Part shown: piece after piece, positions 24,788-34,321 of the stretch
How positions within the stretch are numbered: position 1 is the first letter of the stretch
How the letters are laid out: every line of letters begins with the position of its first letter
From: Cyanobacteria bacterium SZAS-4
Lineage (GTDB): Bacteria > Cyanobacteriota > Vampirovibrionia > Obscuribacterales > Obscuribacteraceae
Reading direction: 5' to 3'
Length of the DNA stretch: 64,000 nt
NCBI GenBank assembly: GCA_018266255.1
Contig: JAFEAT010000006.1
Location: forward strand, 1-64,000
Made by a program: the position numbers and the translations under genes
The notes under the pieces: model-generated
What the model saw: only the letters and a program-made list of their open reading frames with translations
Told to the model about the DNA's origin: nothing
Databases searched by the model: none

Positions 24788-26041
24788 ATGGACAATGAAA
24801 AACTAGCCGAAGCTGAGTTGAAACAGAAGCTCGTTGTTAACGAGCCCACAAGTCTCGCGGATAAGCCCATAGATGTCGCCGAATCCGACACATGTGCCGA
24901 AACCGATGCGCCCACAGAAGGGTGTCCTAACTCCTTTCAAACAAGGGGCAAGAAGGAACCAGCATTGATTCCCGTGAAACCGAAGCCGCGCGGTGAGCAG
25001 AAACCGCCTGTACCAGCAGCAGTTCGCAAAGCTCGCAATCTCTACATCGCAATTGCTCTGACTACTACCTTGATCGGAGTTGTAATCGCTCCGCTCGCAT
25101 GGTCTGCGTGGACGATGCTGAAATTTGCGCATCCGGAGTCTAAGGGCGTCGAGTTCTTCCTGCAGCCCAAGGAGCGGTCGAAGGAGAGAGCTGATGATTG
25201 GCGAGACAAAATGCGCCACTTGATCGTACAAGCTTCGAAAATGCCGAAGCCTCCATCAAGCAAGCTTGCCACCGGCTATGGTGACCCAAGAGTAGGACAC
25301 AAGGCTCTAACCTTGTTGCTAGAAAAGAAATTTGATGAACTAAACAAGCTATTTGCTGACGCCTCGACCAATAGAGTTGAACACCGCACCGGCAGCGAAT
25401 TGAGAGACGATCTTCTCAAGGCGCTATCAGATCCCGGCGACATTCAGGGACCATACTGGCAAGAACGCCTTGCTCTTTTGCAACAGTGGGCAGATTTTAA
25501 ACCTGAATCTGCGACACCGCATATAGTGTTGGCCGACTTCTACATACATTACGCATGGAACGCTCGAGGTTCAGGCTGGGCAGCGCAAGTCAAGGAATGG
25601 CAGTGGAAGCTTTTTAAGGACCGCTTATACCTATCGACTGAACAACTAGAGAAAGCCCTGAAATTCGGAACACCAAGCCCAGAATGGTTTGCAGTCGCTC
25701 AAGTGAACATTCTTGGAGCAGGCAACAGAGAAGACCGACATCTCTTCGAATCGATTACGAAGCTCGGAAACAAATTCTATCCTAACTATGTACCAATCTA
25801 TTTAAACAAGGTCTATTATCTGCAACCACGCTGGTACGGTGATGGACTGGAGTGGGTTGATTACGTGGCAAGGCAAGCAGATGCTGTCGGTGGCACCGAA
25901 GGCGATAAGCTTTACGCACGAATGGTCAACAAGGTCGCTCATCTCTACAACAATTTGTACGAAGAGGCGCCGAAGCTGAATAAGAAACGAGTCGAACGAG
26001 GCAACGAACTGCTTGATAAACAATTCGGTGGCGTCAAATAG
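24788..26041 (+). CDS. Membrane-anchored DUF4034-like protein
   Basis: A protein of about 417 aa with an acidic, Cys-containing N-terminal tail, one membrane span (LYIAIALTTTLIGVVIAPLAW) and a large extracytoplasmic domain. The domain has the layout I remember for DUF4034: an N-terminal helix pair around KALTLLLEKKFDELNKLF, SATPHIVLADFYIHYAWNARGSGWA, and repeated Trp/Tyr-rich helices like a tetratricopeptide solenoid. No enzyme motif is seen. GTG 24728 opens the frame, but ATG 24788 (MDNEKLAEAEL) gives a more natural start. Its function is unknown. The next gene converges with it 15 bases beyond the stop. Confidence 0.78.
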   Translation: MDNEKLAEAELKQKLVVNEPTSLADKPIDVAESDTCAETDAPTEGCPNSFQTRGKKEPALIPVKPKPRGEQKPPVPAAVRKARNLYIAIALTTTLIGVVIAPLAWSAWTMLKFAHPESKGVEFFLQPKERSKERADDWRDKMRHLIVQASKMPKPPSSKLATGYGDPRVGHKALTLLLEKKFDELNKLFADASTNRVEHRTGSELRDDLLKALSDPGDIQGPYWQERLALLQQWADFKPESATPHIVLADFYIHYAWNARGSGWAAQVKEWQWKLFKDRLYLSTEQLEKALKFGTPSPEWFAVAQVNILGAGNREDRHLFESITKLGNKFYPNYVPIYLNKVYYLQPRWYGDGLEWVDYVARQADAVGGTEGDKLYARMVNKVAHLYNNLYEEAPKLNKKRVERGNELLDKQFGGVK

Positions 26042-26056
26042 AACTGCAGTTGAAGA

Positions 26057-26623
26057 CTATTGTGCTGGTGGTGTTTGCGCTGAGGTATCAGCTGGACCCA
26101 AATTGTACGTCCATGTCGCATGAGACTTGGAATCGTTCATAGTCAGCGTCGTCACCTGAGCTTTTTCCATGAACGGTTTGATCGGATCAATGATTGCTTT
26201 GTGCTGTTTTGGATCTTTCAGCTCGGTATCAACTGTTAGTTCAACAGGTTTCTGCACTTCCTTCGTAGCGGCTTCTCCGCCTGCTTTGTAATCAAATTTC
26301 GCCGTTGCACCAACTGCGGTTAATCCTTGATTGATGCCGTTTTCAATGGCATTACGAGCGTCCATATATGTCATCTTATCCATTGGATCTTCGACGACCG
26401 GTCCACGATGGAACACTTGACCAATCCAACTGTTGGAAGCGCAAACAAAAATTACGATGATCAATCCGACAAAGACCACAATAAATGGCATCGGATTTAC
26501 ACCCGGTGGCTTCGGCAAATTAGATCGACGAAACTCAGGTTTTACGTACTGTTTGGTGCCGCACGAAGGACATACTTCCTCGTGGCCGTGCAAAGGCACC
26601 TGACATGTTGGACAATCGTGCAT
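26057..26623 (-). CDS. Zinc-ribbon membrane protein of unknown function
   Basis: A 188-aa protein. Residues 4-21 form a zinc ribbon of the CPxC-x11-CPSC type (CPTC and CPSC pairs). It is followed by a Pro-rich stretch, one hydrophobic span (residues 46-65, PFIVVFVGLIIVIFVCAS) and an extracytoplasmic domain with mixed alpha/beta character (AVELTVDTELKDPKQH, TTLTMNDSKSHATWTY). N-in topology is expected. Such N-terminal ribbons occur on several proteins in this window (59.5 and 61.9 kb), suggesting a shared architecture of membrane proteins with cytoplasmic zinc ribbons. I do not know the family. Confidence 0.8.
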   Translation of the reverse strand: MHDCPTCQVPLHGHEEVCPSCGTKQYVKPEFRRSNLPKPPGVNPMPFIVVFVGLIIVIFVCASNSWIGQVFHRGPVVEDPMDKMTYMDARNAIENGINQGLTAVGATAKFDYKAGGEAATKEVQKPVELTVDTELKDPKQHKAIIDPIKPFMEKAQVTTLTMNDSKSHATWTYNLGPADTSAQTPPAQ

Positions 26624-26731
26624 AACTGCTCACAATCTCACTTTGCGATTGTACATTTATATCAGTCATGATGCCCAATGTTTCAGATGTTTCAACTTAG
26701 ACATCAAAGGTCCGTAACATATCTGCACCAT

Positions 26732-28390
26732 TCACTTCGCTTGCAGACTAGACGGTTCGTCTGCGGGAGTAGCTTGAACGACTGCGTAGGCTGGTTTCGG
26801 AACTCGCACAATCAAACCAAAAACCAGACCGGCCACCATGCCTCCCATGTGGGCGAACACAGCGACCTGAGGAATTATCTGATCGGAAATTATGCTGACG
26901 ACCGCTAAGGCAGCAAGCCAATAAAGTTCCACTCGCCAAATTCGATCTGGCAAATATTCCTTCATGCGAAAAATGCCAGCCGCAACCGCTCCGAAAATTC
27001 CCATCACAGCGCCTGAGGCCCCCACAGCTAAAGTGTCTGGAGCTAACAATGTGTGCGCCACACCACTCAACATTCCGCTCATAAAAAATATCGCGAGAAA
27101 TCGAGGTGTACCAAATATGTTTTGCGCGATTCGACCGAACCAATAAAGCCCCAAAACGTTCACGAAACAGTGGGCGAGAGTCTTATGCAAGAACAAGCAT
27201 GTCAGGAGGCGCCAGTACTGCCCTGACAGCACTAGCTTGGGATCGAGAACGCCGAACTGAAAAAGTTCTAGACTGAGTTTGACACTTTCGTCGCCAGGAA
27301 AATATGTGTGCCAATCTGAGATCAAGTAAGCGAAAGTAATTGTGATGCAAATGCATGCCACCACCCACGAATACTTATTTGGTGCAACGATGTCCTGGAT
27401 AAAACCGATTTTTTGAAATATGCGCCAAACCCGTTCATTTTGCGCTTTCCAGCGATCTGGAGTGGGGGTAAAAGAGTCGATCGTTTTCAACTGACTATCG
27501 ATTCTGCTCTGCCAGGCAGACAAATTTGTCGCATGTGATTTGGCAGATTCGAGCGCTCGGTCGAAAATTTCACGCGCTCCTTTCTTATCATCACTGGCAA
27601 TCAGGCAGCGCCCTCGCCAGTAGAGGCGTGCATATTCAGGCAACAGTTCATTACCTGTGGCGATCAATTCCATCAATTCGTCTACGCGGGGTCGATCGCC
27701 TGACAGGCAAAAATATGGCATCAGCGAAAGGGCGACACCGCGCACACTTGAACGTGATTCATCCAGCTTCGACTCTTCCAGGCATTTGGCTGAAGCCTCG
27801 ATATCACCTAGTTCTCCATAGGCTCGACTGGCTGATATTTGTAATCCGCTGGCAATTTTGCTGCCTGCTTTTTTCTGCAGCTCGTACTGATCGACAATGT
27901 ACTGCCAGTTCCATAAGATCACATTGCCAGTCAATCGATATGATTCGATTTGTTCTTTGAGATTTTTGGGAACTACGGCTTTCCATTTGTCTAAAATCTC
28001 GTTGCCGCCGTCTCGATCGGCTTTGATGAAGCAGCCTACGGCGAGCACCATATCGCGCCAGAATTCCGCTGGTTGTCCCCAGTAAAACCATCGCAGCTGT
28101 TTAGCAGCTTGCAGCGCCGCGTCGGCGTTGAGAACGGTGATGTATGAATCCATGCGCGCTACGATGACGCGTGGATATGCCCAGAACAGAAAAATCTCTC
28201 CCCAGGCAAGACCCGCCCAGAGCCAGCCTGGTGCAACAAAAAAGCCGAGCAGTGACGTGATGATGATGATCACGCCTTGCACCCAGAAGCACCATGCCCA
28301 GCTCATCTTCGAGTGACCATGCGACCACAACGAATAGACCGAGAGTAACAACGGAGGAAACAACCACAGCACGAAAGGATTATTCATCAA
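26732..28390 (-). CDS. Rhomboid intramembrane serine protease with long N-terminal extension
   Basis: A 552-aa membrane protein. The C-terminal 200 residues are a rhomboid domain: YWRLLTCLFLHKTLAHCFVN (L1 loop and second transmembrane segment), nucleophile Ser459 in GASGAVMG, and catalytic His514 in FAHMGG. Both members of the Ser-His dyad are present. Rhomboids cleave transmembrane segments inside the lipid bilayer. The first 80 residues add two or three further membrane spans. Residues 85-300 are helical, with repeats like a tetratricopeptide solenoid (EYARLYWRGRCLIASDDKKGAREIFDRAL), probably a cytoplasmic protein-binding module. The gene is upstream of no obvious partner. Its substrate is unknown. 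Confidence 0.93.
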   Translation of the reverse strand: MMNNPFVLWLFPPLLLSVYSLWSHGHSKMSWAWCFWVQGVIIIITSLLGFFVAPGWLWAGLAWGEIFLFWAYPRVIVARMDSYITVLNADAALQAAKQLRWFYWGQPAEFWRDMVLAVGCFIKADRDGGNEILDKWKAVVPKNLKEQIESYRLTGNVILWNWQYIVDQYELQKKAGSKIASGLQISASRAYGELGDIEASAKCLEESKLDESRSSVRGVALSLMPYFCLSGDRPRVDELMELIATGNELLPEYARLYWRGRCLIASDDKKGAREIFDRALESAKSHATNLSAWQSRIDSQLKTIDSFTPTPDRWKAQNERVWRIFQKIGFIQDIVAPNKYSWVVACICITITFAYLISDWHTYFPGDESVKLSLELFQFGVLDPKLVLSGQYWRLLTCLFLHKTLAHCFVNVLGLYWFGRIAQNIFGTPRFLAIFFMSGMLSGVAHTLLAPDTLAVGASGAVMGIFGAVAAGIFRMKEYLPDRIWRVELYWLAALAVVSIISDQIIPQVAVFAHMGGMVAGLVFGLIVRVPKPAYAVVQATPADEPSSLQAK

Positions 28391-28412
28391 TAGCTGTGGG
28401 TTTCCAGTGCGA

Positions 28413-29174
28413 CTAACTTACCGAAGATTTTTTTGGACGACGTGCAGGTATCGATTTGACAAACCGCTCTGTAATCAACTGCGGTCTTGTAATTGCGGAA
28501 CCAACGACAACGGCGTAAGCGCCCAGTTCGAACGCCTGCTTAACCTCTTCAGGAATCCAAACGCGCCCTTCGAGAATGACTGGAACGGATGAGTGATTGA
28601 CCAACTCTTTAAGTAGATCGAACCCTGGTCCCTGTTCACGCGGAATGGCGGTGTCTTCGGTGTAGCCGAAAAGTGTAGTCGACACGATGTCGGCGCCAGC
28701 CTCTAGAGCGGCGATACCTTCTGCGAAAGTAGCGACGTCTGCCCAAACTGGTTTATCGAGTTCTTTGTGGATCTTGTCGATCGTCTCGGCCGCAGTCGAT
28801 CCATCTGGTCGTGGACGTGCTGTAGCATCGAGTGCGATGATGTCGGCGCCAGCGTTGGCTATAGCCGCTGCATCGGCGAAGCAATTGGTGATGTAGGGCG
28901 TCTTCATGCGGTCTTCGCTCGCCACCTTATTGGATTTCACCAACCCGCAGATCGGCACACCGATTTGCAGTCGAGAAGAACGTTTAACCGTCTGAATGTT
29001 TTCCACACCTTCAAGACGCAGTCCCTTGGCACCGCCGGCAATGGCAGAAAGAGCCAGGGCAAGAATATGTGTGGGAGCCGCTAACGGCTCACCAGCACTA
29101 GCTTGGCACGAGACAATCAAACCCCCTTCGAGATCTTTGATGCTCTGCCAAACAGTTTGCTTTCTGGTGGACAT
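28413..29174 (-). CDS. nanE: N-acetylmannosamine-6-phosphate 2-epimerase
   Basis: Interconverts ManNAc-6-P and GlcNAc-6-P in sialic acid or amino-sugar use. The 253-aa TIM-barrel protein shows the NanE signatures: LIVSCQASAGEPL near the N-terminus, GGAKGLRLEGVENI, GLVKSNK, ADIIALDATARPRPDG (with the catalytic Lys/Glu region nearby) and VVVGSAITRPQLITERF at the end. No nanA, nanK or sialic acid transporter is adjacent, so it may serve amino-sugar recycling. The gene follows the aldehyde dehydrogenase gene by 10 bases and is probably cotranscribed with it. Confidence 0.93.
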   Translation of the reverse strand: MSTRKQTVWQSIKDLEGGLIVSCQASAGEPLAAPTHILALALSAIAGGAKGLRLEGVENIQTVKRSSRLQIGVPICGLVKSNKVASEDRMKTPYITNCFADAAAIANAGADIIALDATARPRPDGSTAAETIDKIHKELDKPVWADVATFAEGIAALEAGADIVSTTLFGYTEDTAIPREQGPGFDLLKELVNHSSVPVILEGRVWIPEEVKQAFELGAYAVVVGSAITRPQLITERFVKSIPARRPKKSSVS

Positions 29175-29184
29175 ATATCCTCAA

Positions 29185-30630
29185 TTACAGCTTCGGAAGG
29201 TTCAAACAAATGAACTTTGGTTGCGTCATTTCGTGAAGCGCAAAACGCACTCCTTCCAATCCTATACCCGATTCCTTGCGTCCACCATAGGGCATGTGGT
29301 CGGCTCTGTAAGTCGGGGCATCGTTGACGATCACGCCACCTACATCGATCTGTCTGGCTAGTTTGAAGGCGACCTCGAGGTCCTTTGTGAACACGCCAGC
29401 TTGGATGCCGAAGCGAGAGTCGTTCATTGCTTCCACAGCGTCTTCTAGAGTTTCGTATTTCATTACAGATACGATCGGTCCAAAGACTTCCTGGCAAACA
29501 ACGAGCATTTCTGCTTTGGTTTCGGCCAAGACAATTGGATCAACGAGATTATTGTTCTCTTTGCTCTTTCCACCAGTCAAAATCTTGGCACCATCTTTGA
29601 CGGCATTGTTCATCCATTCGAGAGTCTTTGTGCATGACTCTTTGTCGATCAATGGACCCATGTCGGTGCTGTCTTCAAGCGGATTTCCAACCTTCAACTG
29701 ATTGACCATATCCGTGAAAATCTTGACGAATTTGTCGTAGACTTGCGATTGAACGTATACGCGTTGAACCGAAATGCAGGTCTGGCCTGAGTGAGCATAT
29801 CCACCTCGACAGGCAGCTTTAGCAGCTAATTCGAGATCAGCGTCATGGTGCACTACGAGCCCCGCATTGCCTCCTAGTTCGAGACAGATGCGAGTGCCAG
29901 GGTGAATCTCTTTGCGCAAGTTCCAGCCCACTTCCGGGCTGCCTGTGAAGCTCACCAGCGCAATGCGAGGGTCTTTGATCAAGGTCATTCCCTTCGCACC
30001 ACGACAAGGAACGACTTGCAGCGCACCTTCTGGCAAACCGGCTTCTTTGAGAAGTTCGGCCAGTCTGAAGCTAGCCACTGGAGTTGCCGAAGATGGCTTC
30101 AGAACAACTGTGTTACCAGCCGCGAAAGCTGGTGCAAGTTTGTGTGCCACCAAGTTGAGAGGGAAGTTGAATGGTGTCACAGCTGCCACCACGCCGATTG
30201 GCTCGCGGATGATCATGCCGACACGACCGTCATTTCCAGGCGACAGATCCATAGGCAATTGCTCACCGTCGAGTCTCACGGCCTCTTTTGCAGCCAGTCC
30301 GAATGTATTTGCCGCACGAGCTACTTCGATACGAGCGTCTTTAATCGGCTTTCCGCCTTCCAAAGCGATAATCTTTGCCAGTTCTTCAGAGTTCTGCAAA
30401 ATCAAAGCAGACGTCTTTGCCAGAATTTCTGAGCGCTGAAAAGCTGGCATCTTCTGCATTACTTTCTTGAAAGTGTCTTGAGCCACTTCAATGGCTGTCA
30501 GGATTGCCTTCTCATCCGCCTGTCCTACTGCAGCGACGATTTGCCCGTCATAGGGGCTTTTCACTTCCACCATGGGAGTGTTGGTTACGCCTTTGATTGA
30601 CAGTGGGTACTGAACGATTTCTTTCAACAT
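29185..30630 (-). CDS. NAD(P)-dependent aldehyde dehydrogenase
   Basis: Oxidises an aldehyde to its carboxylate. The roughly 480-aa protein has the complete ALDH core: the Rossmann motif VAAVTPFNFPLNL, the conserved KPSSATP, FTGSPEVG, general-base Glu in CLELGGN, nucleophile Cys in GQTCISVQRV, EVFGPIVSV and the C-terminal PYGGRKESGIG. The pattern is closest to lactaldehyde/glyceraldehyde-3-phosphate-type non-phosphorylating dehydrogenases (ALDH9/11/21-like). The exact aldehyde is unknown. The frame is open to 30657, but ATG 30630 has AGGAAG seven bases upstream and is chosen. The NanE gene follows at once. Confidence 0.95.
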   Translation of the reverse strand: MLKEIVQYPLSIKGVTNTPMVEVKSPYDGQIVAAVGQADEKAILTAIEVAQDTFKKVMQKMPAFQRSEILAKTSALILQNSEELAKIIALEGGKPIKDARIEVARAANTFGLAAKEAVRLDGEQLPMDLSPGNDGRVGMIIREPIGVVAAVTPFNFPLNLVAHKLAPAFAAGNTVVLKPSSATPVASFRLAELLKEAGLPEGALQVVPCRGAKGMTLIKDPRIALVSFTGSPEVGWNLRKEIHPGTRICLELGGNAGLVVHHDADLELAAKAACRGGYAHSGQTCISVQRVYVQSQVYDKFVKIFTDMVNQLKVGNPLEDSTDMGPLIDKESCTKTLEWMNNAVKDGAKILTGGKSKENNNLVDPIVLAETKAEMLVVCQEVFGPIVSVMKYETLEDAVEAMNDSRFGIQAGVFTKDLEVAFKLARQIDVGGVIVNDAPTYRADHMPYGGRKESGIGLEGVRFALHEMTQPKFICLNLPKL

Positions 30631-31001
30631 GCTCACTTCCTGGCACAAGCCTAGCAAAACTTAAAAACAATAAATATTCGCCTTTGCAAGACGAATCAGA
30701 ATGCCGCGAAAACTTCTGATGAAGATGAATTATAACTTGGCTACAGCTATAGCGTTTTGACTTAAGAGGGCGAAATCAACGCATTAATGGTGAATTTTGA
30801 TTTGGCTTCACTTGGCAGCCTTGAAGTGCCACTCATGATAGGGATTTAGTAATCTATATATTTTGGTGCGTTGTTGGAATTGTTACTGATATGCAATGTG
30901 ACGCTTGGTCTTAAGGCTTGTTCAGACTAGCCTTACCGACCTTCTGACAATGGTACACTCTGAACGGAACTCCTTACTGACAAGCGTAATTTATCCGTCA
31001 T
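30631..31001. other. Intergenic region between divergent ALDH and M23 peptidase genes
   Basis: A 371-base AT-rich stretch with no coding frame. It should hold promoters for both genes, and TATAACT (about 30729) and TATATAT (about 30857) are weak -10-like words. No clear promoter pair, hairpin or riboswitch can be supported. Confidence 0.5.
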
Positions 31002-32192
31002 ATGCCGGAACGCAGACAAAATTTTCAAAGTATCGCTGGCTGGGTCTTGTTGCCGGCAATAGCTCTATCTAACTTGCTAGCACCAGTGGTGGCGGCGAAC
31101 ACGAACTCGTTCATGGACAGCCCAGTAGTCAGTCGTGACTCCCGCGCCAGATTGCAGCAAATCGAAAAGCAACGGCAAGAGTTGCACAACCACGCTGCCC
31201 AGCTTCGTAAGCAAGAACAGATTGCTCTGGTAGAACTGAGCCACATTCAAACTAAATTGAATAAGACGACGACGGTCTTGCATGTGCATGAACACAACAT
31301 GCAAAAAACCGAGTCGAACATCAAACAGACAGAAATCAAAATTACTAAGACGCAATCAGCAGAAGAGATTCTTTCTGAGAGCGCATCGAAGCGCTTGCGC
31401 GAAATATTCGAAGGCAACAGAGTATCGTTGCTGGAGCAGATGATCACTGTCGACTCCCTGCAAGCCCTTTTGGATCGTTTCTATTTTCAGGAAAGAATCG
31501 CAGAAATGGACCGCACGCTTCTGCAAGACTTGCGAGCGAAAACGGCTAAATTAGTGGATCAGAAGGGGCAGCTCGGAGAAGAGCGTGACAAACTTGGCAA
31601 TTTAGTTTCAGCATTCGCGCAAAAAGCAATGGCATTCGCGAAAGAAAAACTCGAGCAACAGCAAGTGGCAGAGCGTTTGAAGACGCAACGTGCCTTCTAT
31701 GAAAAGGCTGAACATCAACTTGCTAGCGAATCACATCGATTGGAATCTGTAATTCAACAGATGGAATCATCTAATCGCAAAGCAAATAAACATATGGCGA
31801 CTGGTAGTGGAACACTGGCTATGCCAATCAACGCGCAAGTCACATCACCGTTTGGATGGCGACGACACCCAATTTTCGGAGTCAGAAAATTCCACACCGG
31901 TGTTGATTTGGCTGGACCAAACCACTCAGCGATTCGCGCTGCCGACAACGGAAGTGTGCTGTACACCGGATGGTACGGCGGTTACGGTAAAGTTGTAATT
32001 ATCAGTCACGGCAAGGGCATGGCTACTCTGTATGCGCACATGTCTCAAGCAGCGGTGTCGGTCGGTCAGAACGTATCTAAAGGCGATGTGATCGGACACG
32101 AAGGAACGACGGGCTTCTCGACCGGTCCTCACTTGCACTTCGAAGTTCGCGTCGATGGAAAGCCTAACAATCCGATGAACTATCTTCGCTGA
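31002..32192 (+). CDS. M23-family peptidase with coiled coil (EnvC/murein hydrolase activator-like)
   Basis: A 396-aa exported envelope protein. Residues 1-34 form a signal peptide (GWVLLPAIALSNLLAPVVA). Residues 45-260 are a long coiled coil with heptads (RARLQQIEKQRQEL region), like EnvC and related divisome proteins. Residues 275-390 form an M23/LytM domain with TSPFGWRRHPIFG, the zinc ligands His and Asp in FHTGVDLAG, the second motif YAHMS and the third HLHFEVRVDG. All zinc ligands HxxxD and HxH are present, so it should be an active endopeptidase on peptidoglycan. A regulatory coiled-coil role in cell separation is likely. The ATG lacks a strong Shine-Dalgarno. Confidence 0.93.
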   Translation: MPERRQNFQSIAGWVLLPAIALSNLLAPVVAANTNSFMDSPVVSRDSRARLQQIEKQRQELHNHAAQLRKQEQIALVELSHIQTKLNKTTTVLHVHEHNMQKTESNIKQTEIKITKTQSAEEILSESASKRLREIFEGNRVSLLEQMITVDSLQALLDRFYFQERIAEMDRTLLQDLRAKTAKLVDQKGQLGEERDKLGNLVSAFAQKAMAFAKEKLEQQQVAERLKTQRAFYEKAEHQLASESHRLESVIQQMESSNRKANKHMATGSGTLAMPINAQVTSPFGWRRHPIFGVRKFHTGVDLAGPNHSAIRAADNGSVLYTGWYGGYGKVVIISHGKGMATLYAHMSQAAVSVGQNVSKGDVIGHEGTTGFSTGPHLHFEVRVDGKPNNPMNYLR

Positions 32193-32236
32193 TGGTCAAT
32201 TGCAGTAAGTCCTGAATTATCTCCGTTGATCAGCGT

Positions 32237-34321
32237 TCATGGCGGCAATGCCGGATCGTTCAAATCGAATGTCTTCGCCACATCGAATATTTTCTTTTGA
32301 CTGTCGTCATTCTTCTGTTGCCGCAGAGGCGAAATCGTGACTTGAGCGGCTATTTTACGCAACTGTGCCTGGTCTGACTCTGACCAATTTGTCGCAGTAA
32401 TCGAGAGTTTCTTCAGACCCATCTGCTTGAGTATCGGAATCGATTTTGGAGTAATAGCGTTACAGTCCTTCAGCACCAGCTGTCGAAGCTTTTTAGCGGA
32501 CAACAGTTTCTTGATGCACGCATCATCTACTTCGGGGCAATTTTGCAGCAACAAGTATTCCAAATTAGGTATTTGAACAATTATGTTTATGTCAAAACTA
32601 TTCAGCTCCTGCCACAATTTCGCTTCGTTTTCAGTTGGAAGCGCCCCTTTGTAGTGAAGAGCGCGCAACTTGGTTCCTTTGGCCAATTCGGAAAGCACCA
32701 GAGCCGGCTTATCGACCGGTCCGACTGTCAAAGACTCCAACTCTCGCAAGTGCTTCAGCTTGAGAATTTCGGTGCTCTGTAAGCGGGTTTCACCGACATC
32801 CAGGGCATCAAGCTTGGTGTCGTAGAGCGGTAGCAAGGAAGAGATATCGCCGCCGTCAACATCTAAGCAACGCAAATGTTTTAATTGACCAATTGCTTCC
32901 AGGGTGTCATTCGTCAAACGATATTTTCCTGGATAGCTAATTTGTTCGAAATTAACATCCAGTAGGTATTTCAATATTTGCGGATCAGCACCGGCTTCTT
33001 CGTCGAGAGCCAGACTGACCGGTTGTCCGTCAGTCTGTATGTCGCCGGAAGCGGTTCTCCAGCGTTTGTCTGCGCCAACTCCAACCTTTATATCTCCTAT
33101 TTTGTTCGGAAAGTGCAACATTTCCCTGCCATCACCTGTGGTGGTTCTGGTGGGATACTTTGACACTTCTTTGTAGTCGATGAAAACGTGTTGTGCAGAC
33201 TGCATATCAGCAAGTTCAGCTTGCCTCTTGCGCTCAGCCCTCTCGGCATTACCTGTCGAAAATTCTTCACGGAAAATAACTTGCCTGTCCAGTAAAGCCA
33301 TCGCTGCACAACTGAGAATAGCTGTCACAGCCACTATAGACAAGTCTTTGAGAATTGGAAGCCAGGTGTTCTTCTTTGGTTTAGCGATGTCGCGAACGGG
33401 CGAAACGTGTGTATCACGATCCAGCTGCAACAGATCTTTTATGACCGCATCAAAGTTTTGATAGCGATCATCTGGATTTACTTCCAGCATCTTATGCACG
33501 ATCGCTTCCAAACCCGGTGGAAATTCCTTGCCTAATGAAGCTTCCTTTAGACTGGCGGGTTTGTCTGTAACTCGCTTCAGCATCGTCGACATAGCGTTGT
33601 CGCCTAAAAACGGCGGGGAGCCAGCTAAACACTCGAAGATCACACATCCGAGCGAATAAATATCCGCGCGTCTATCGACCGCTAAACCCTGACACTGTTC
33701 CGGACTCATATAAATTGGACTGCCAAAAATTTCTCCGGTTTTTGTAAGGTGCTGCACCTCGCCATCTTCAGATTGCATAAGTTTGGCTATGCCGAAATCG
33801 AGAATCTTAATGGTGCCTTTGGCCGGTTTCTCATCCGCGAAGAGAAGCATTATGTTGCTTGGTTTTATGTCACGATGAACGACACCTTGATCGTGAGCAT
33901 ATTTCAGTCCCTGACTAACCTCTAGCGCGAGCGCCATGGTGTAGTCGATGGAAAGCGTTCCCGACGTTTTAAGCAATCGCGCAAGCGTATAGCCTCGCAC
34001 AAGATCCATCACAAGAAATGGTTGGTCGTTTTCGTAAACGCCAAAGTCATGGACCGAAATTAAATTCGGGTGCCTGAGCCGCGCAGTCGTGCGAGCTTCC
34101 TGTTGAAAGCGCCTTGTGTCCACATCTGAATGGTCACCGCCAGCTAAAAGTTTAAGGGCGAATTCTTTGTCTAGAAAAATTTGTTGCACAACATATACCG
34201 CACCCATGCCACCACTGCCGATGTGCGATAAGACCTTGTATTTCTCGGCGATCATCGTATGCGGCAAAAGAGTCGCTTTCGATCTATTCTGCTGTGGATC
34301 GTTTAAAGCGTCGATTGTCAT
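32237..34321 (-). CDS. Ser/Thr protein kinase with C-terminal leucine-rich-repeat ectodomain (second of the pair)
   Basis: A 694-aa receptor-like kinase. Residues 25-300 are a Hanks-type kinase: Gly loop IGSGGMGAVY, Lys57 in FALKLL, HRDIKPSN (149-156, catalytic Asp151), DFG (175-177), SPIYMSPEQ and the DIYSLG motif. All catalytic residues are present. One membrane span (about 322-346) separates it from an extracytoplasmic region in which residues 450-660 hold leucine-rich repeats (LRCLDVDGGDIS, LESLTVG, LEYLLLQNCPEV, LRQLVLKDC). The kinase is N-terminal and the repeats C-terminal, opposite to plant receptor kinases. ATG 34321 overlaps the stop of the upstream kinase by 4 bases (ATGA), so they are coupled. 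Confidence 0.94.
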   Translation of the reverse strand: MTIDALNDPQQNRSKATLLPHTMIAEKYKVLSHIGSGGMGAVYVVQQIFLDKEFALKLLAGGDHSDVDTRRFQQEARTTARLRHPNLISVHDFGVYENDQPFLVMDLVRGYTLARLLKTSGTLSIDYTMALALEVSQGLKYAHDQGVVHRDIKPSNIMLLFADEKPAKGTIKILDFGIAKLMQSEDGEVQHLTKTGEIFGSPIYMSPEQCQGLAVDRRADIYSLGCVIFECLAGSPPFLGDNAMSTMLKRVTDKPASLKEASLGKEFPPGLEAIVHKMLEVNPDDRYQNFDAVIKDLLQLDRDTHVSPVRDIAKPKKNTWLPILKDLSIVAVTAILSCAAMALLDRQVIFREEFSTGNAERAERKRQAELADMQSAQHVFIDYKEVSKYPTRTTTGDGREMLHFPNKIGDIKVGVGADKRWRTASGDIQTDGQPVSLALDEEAGADPQILKYLLDVNFEQISYPGKYRLTNDTLEAIGQLKHLRCLDVDGGDISSLLPLYDTKLDALDVGETRLQSTEILKLKHLRELESLTVGPVDKPALVLSELAKGTKLRALHYKGALPTENEAKLWQELNSFDINIIVQIPNLEYLLLQNCPEVDDACIKKLLSAKKLRQLVLKDCNAITPKSIPILKQMGLKKLSITATNWSESDQAQLRKIAAQVTISPLRQQKNDDSQKKIFDVAKTFDLNDPALPP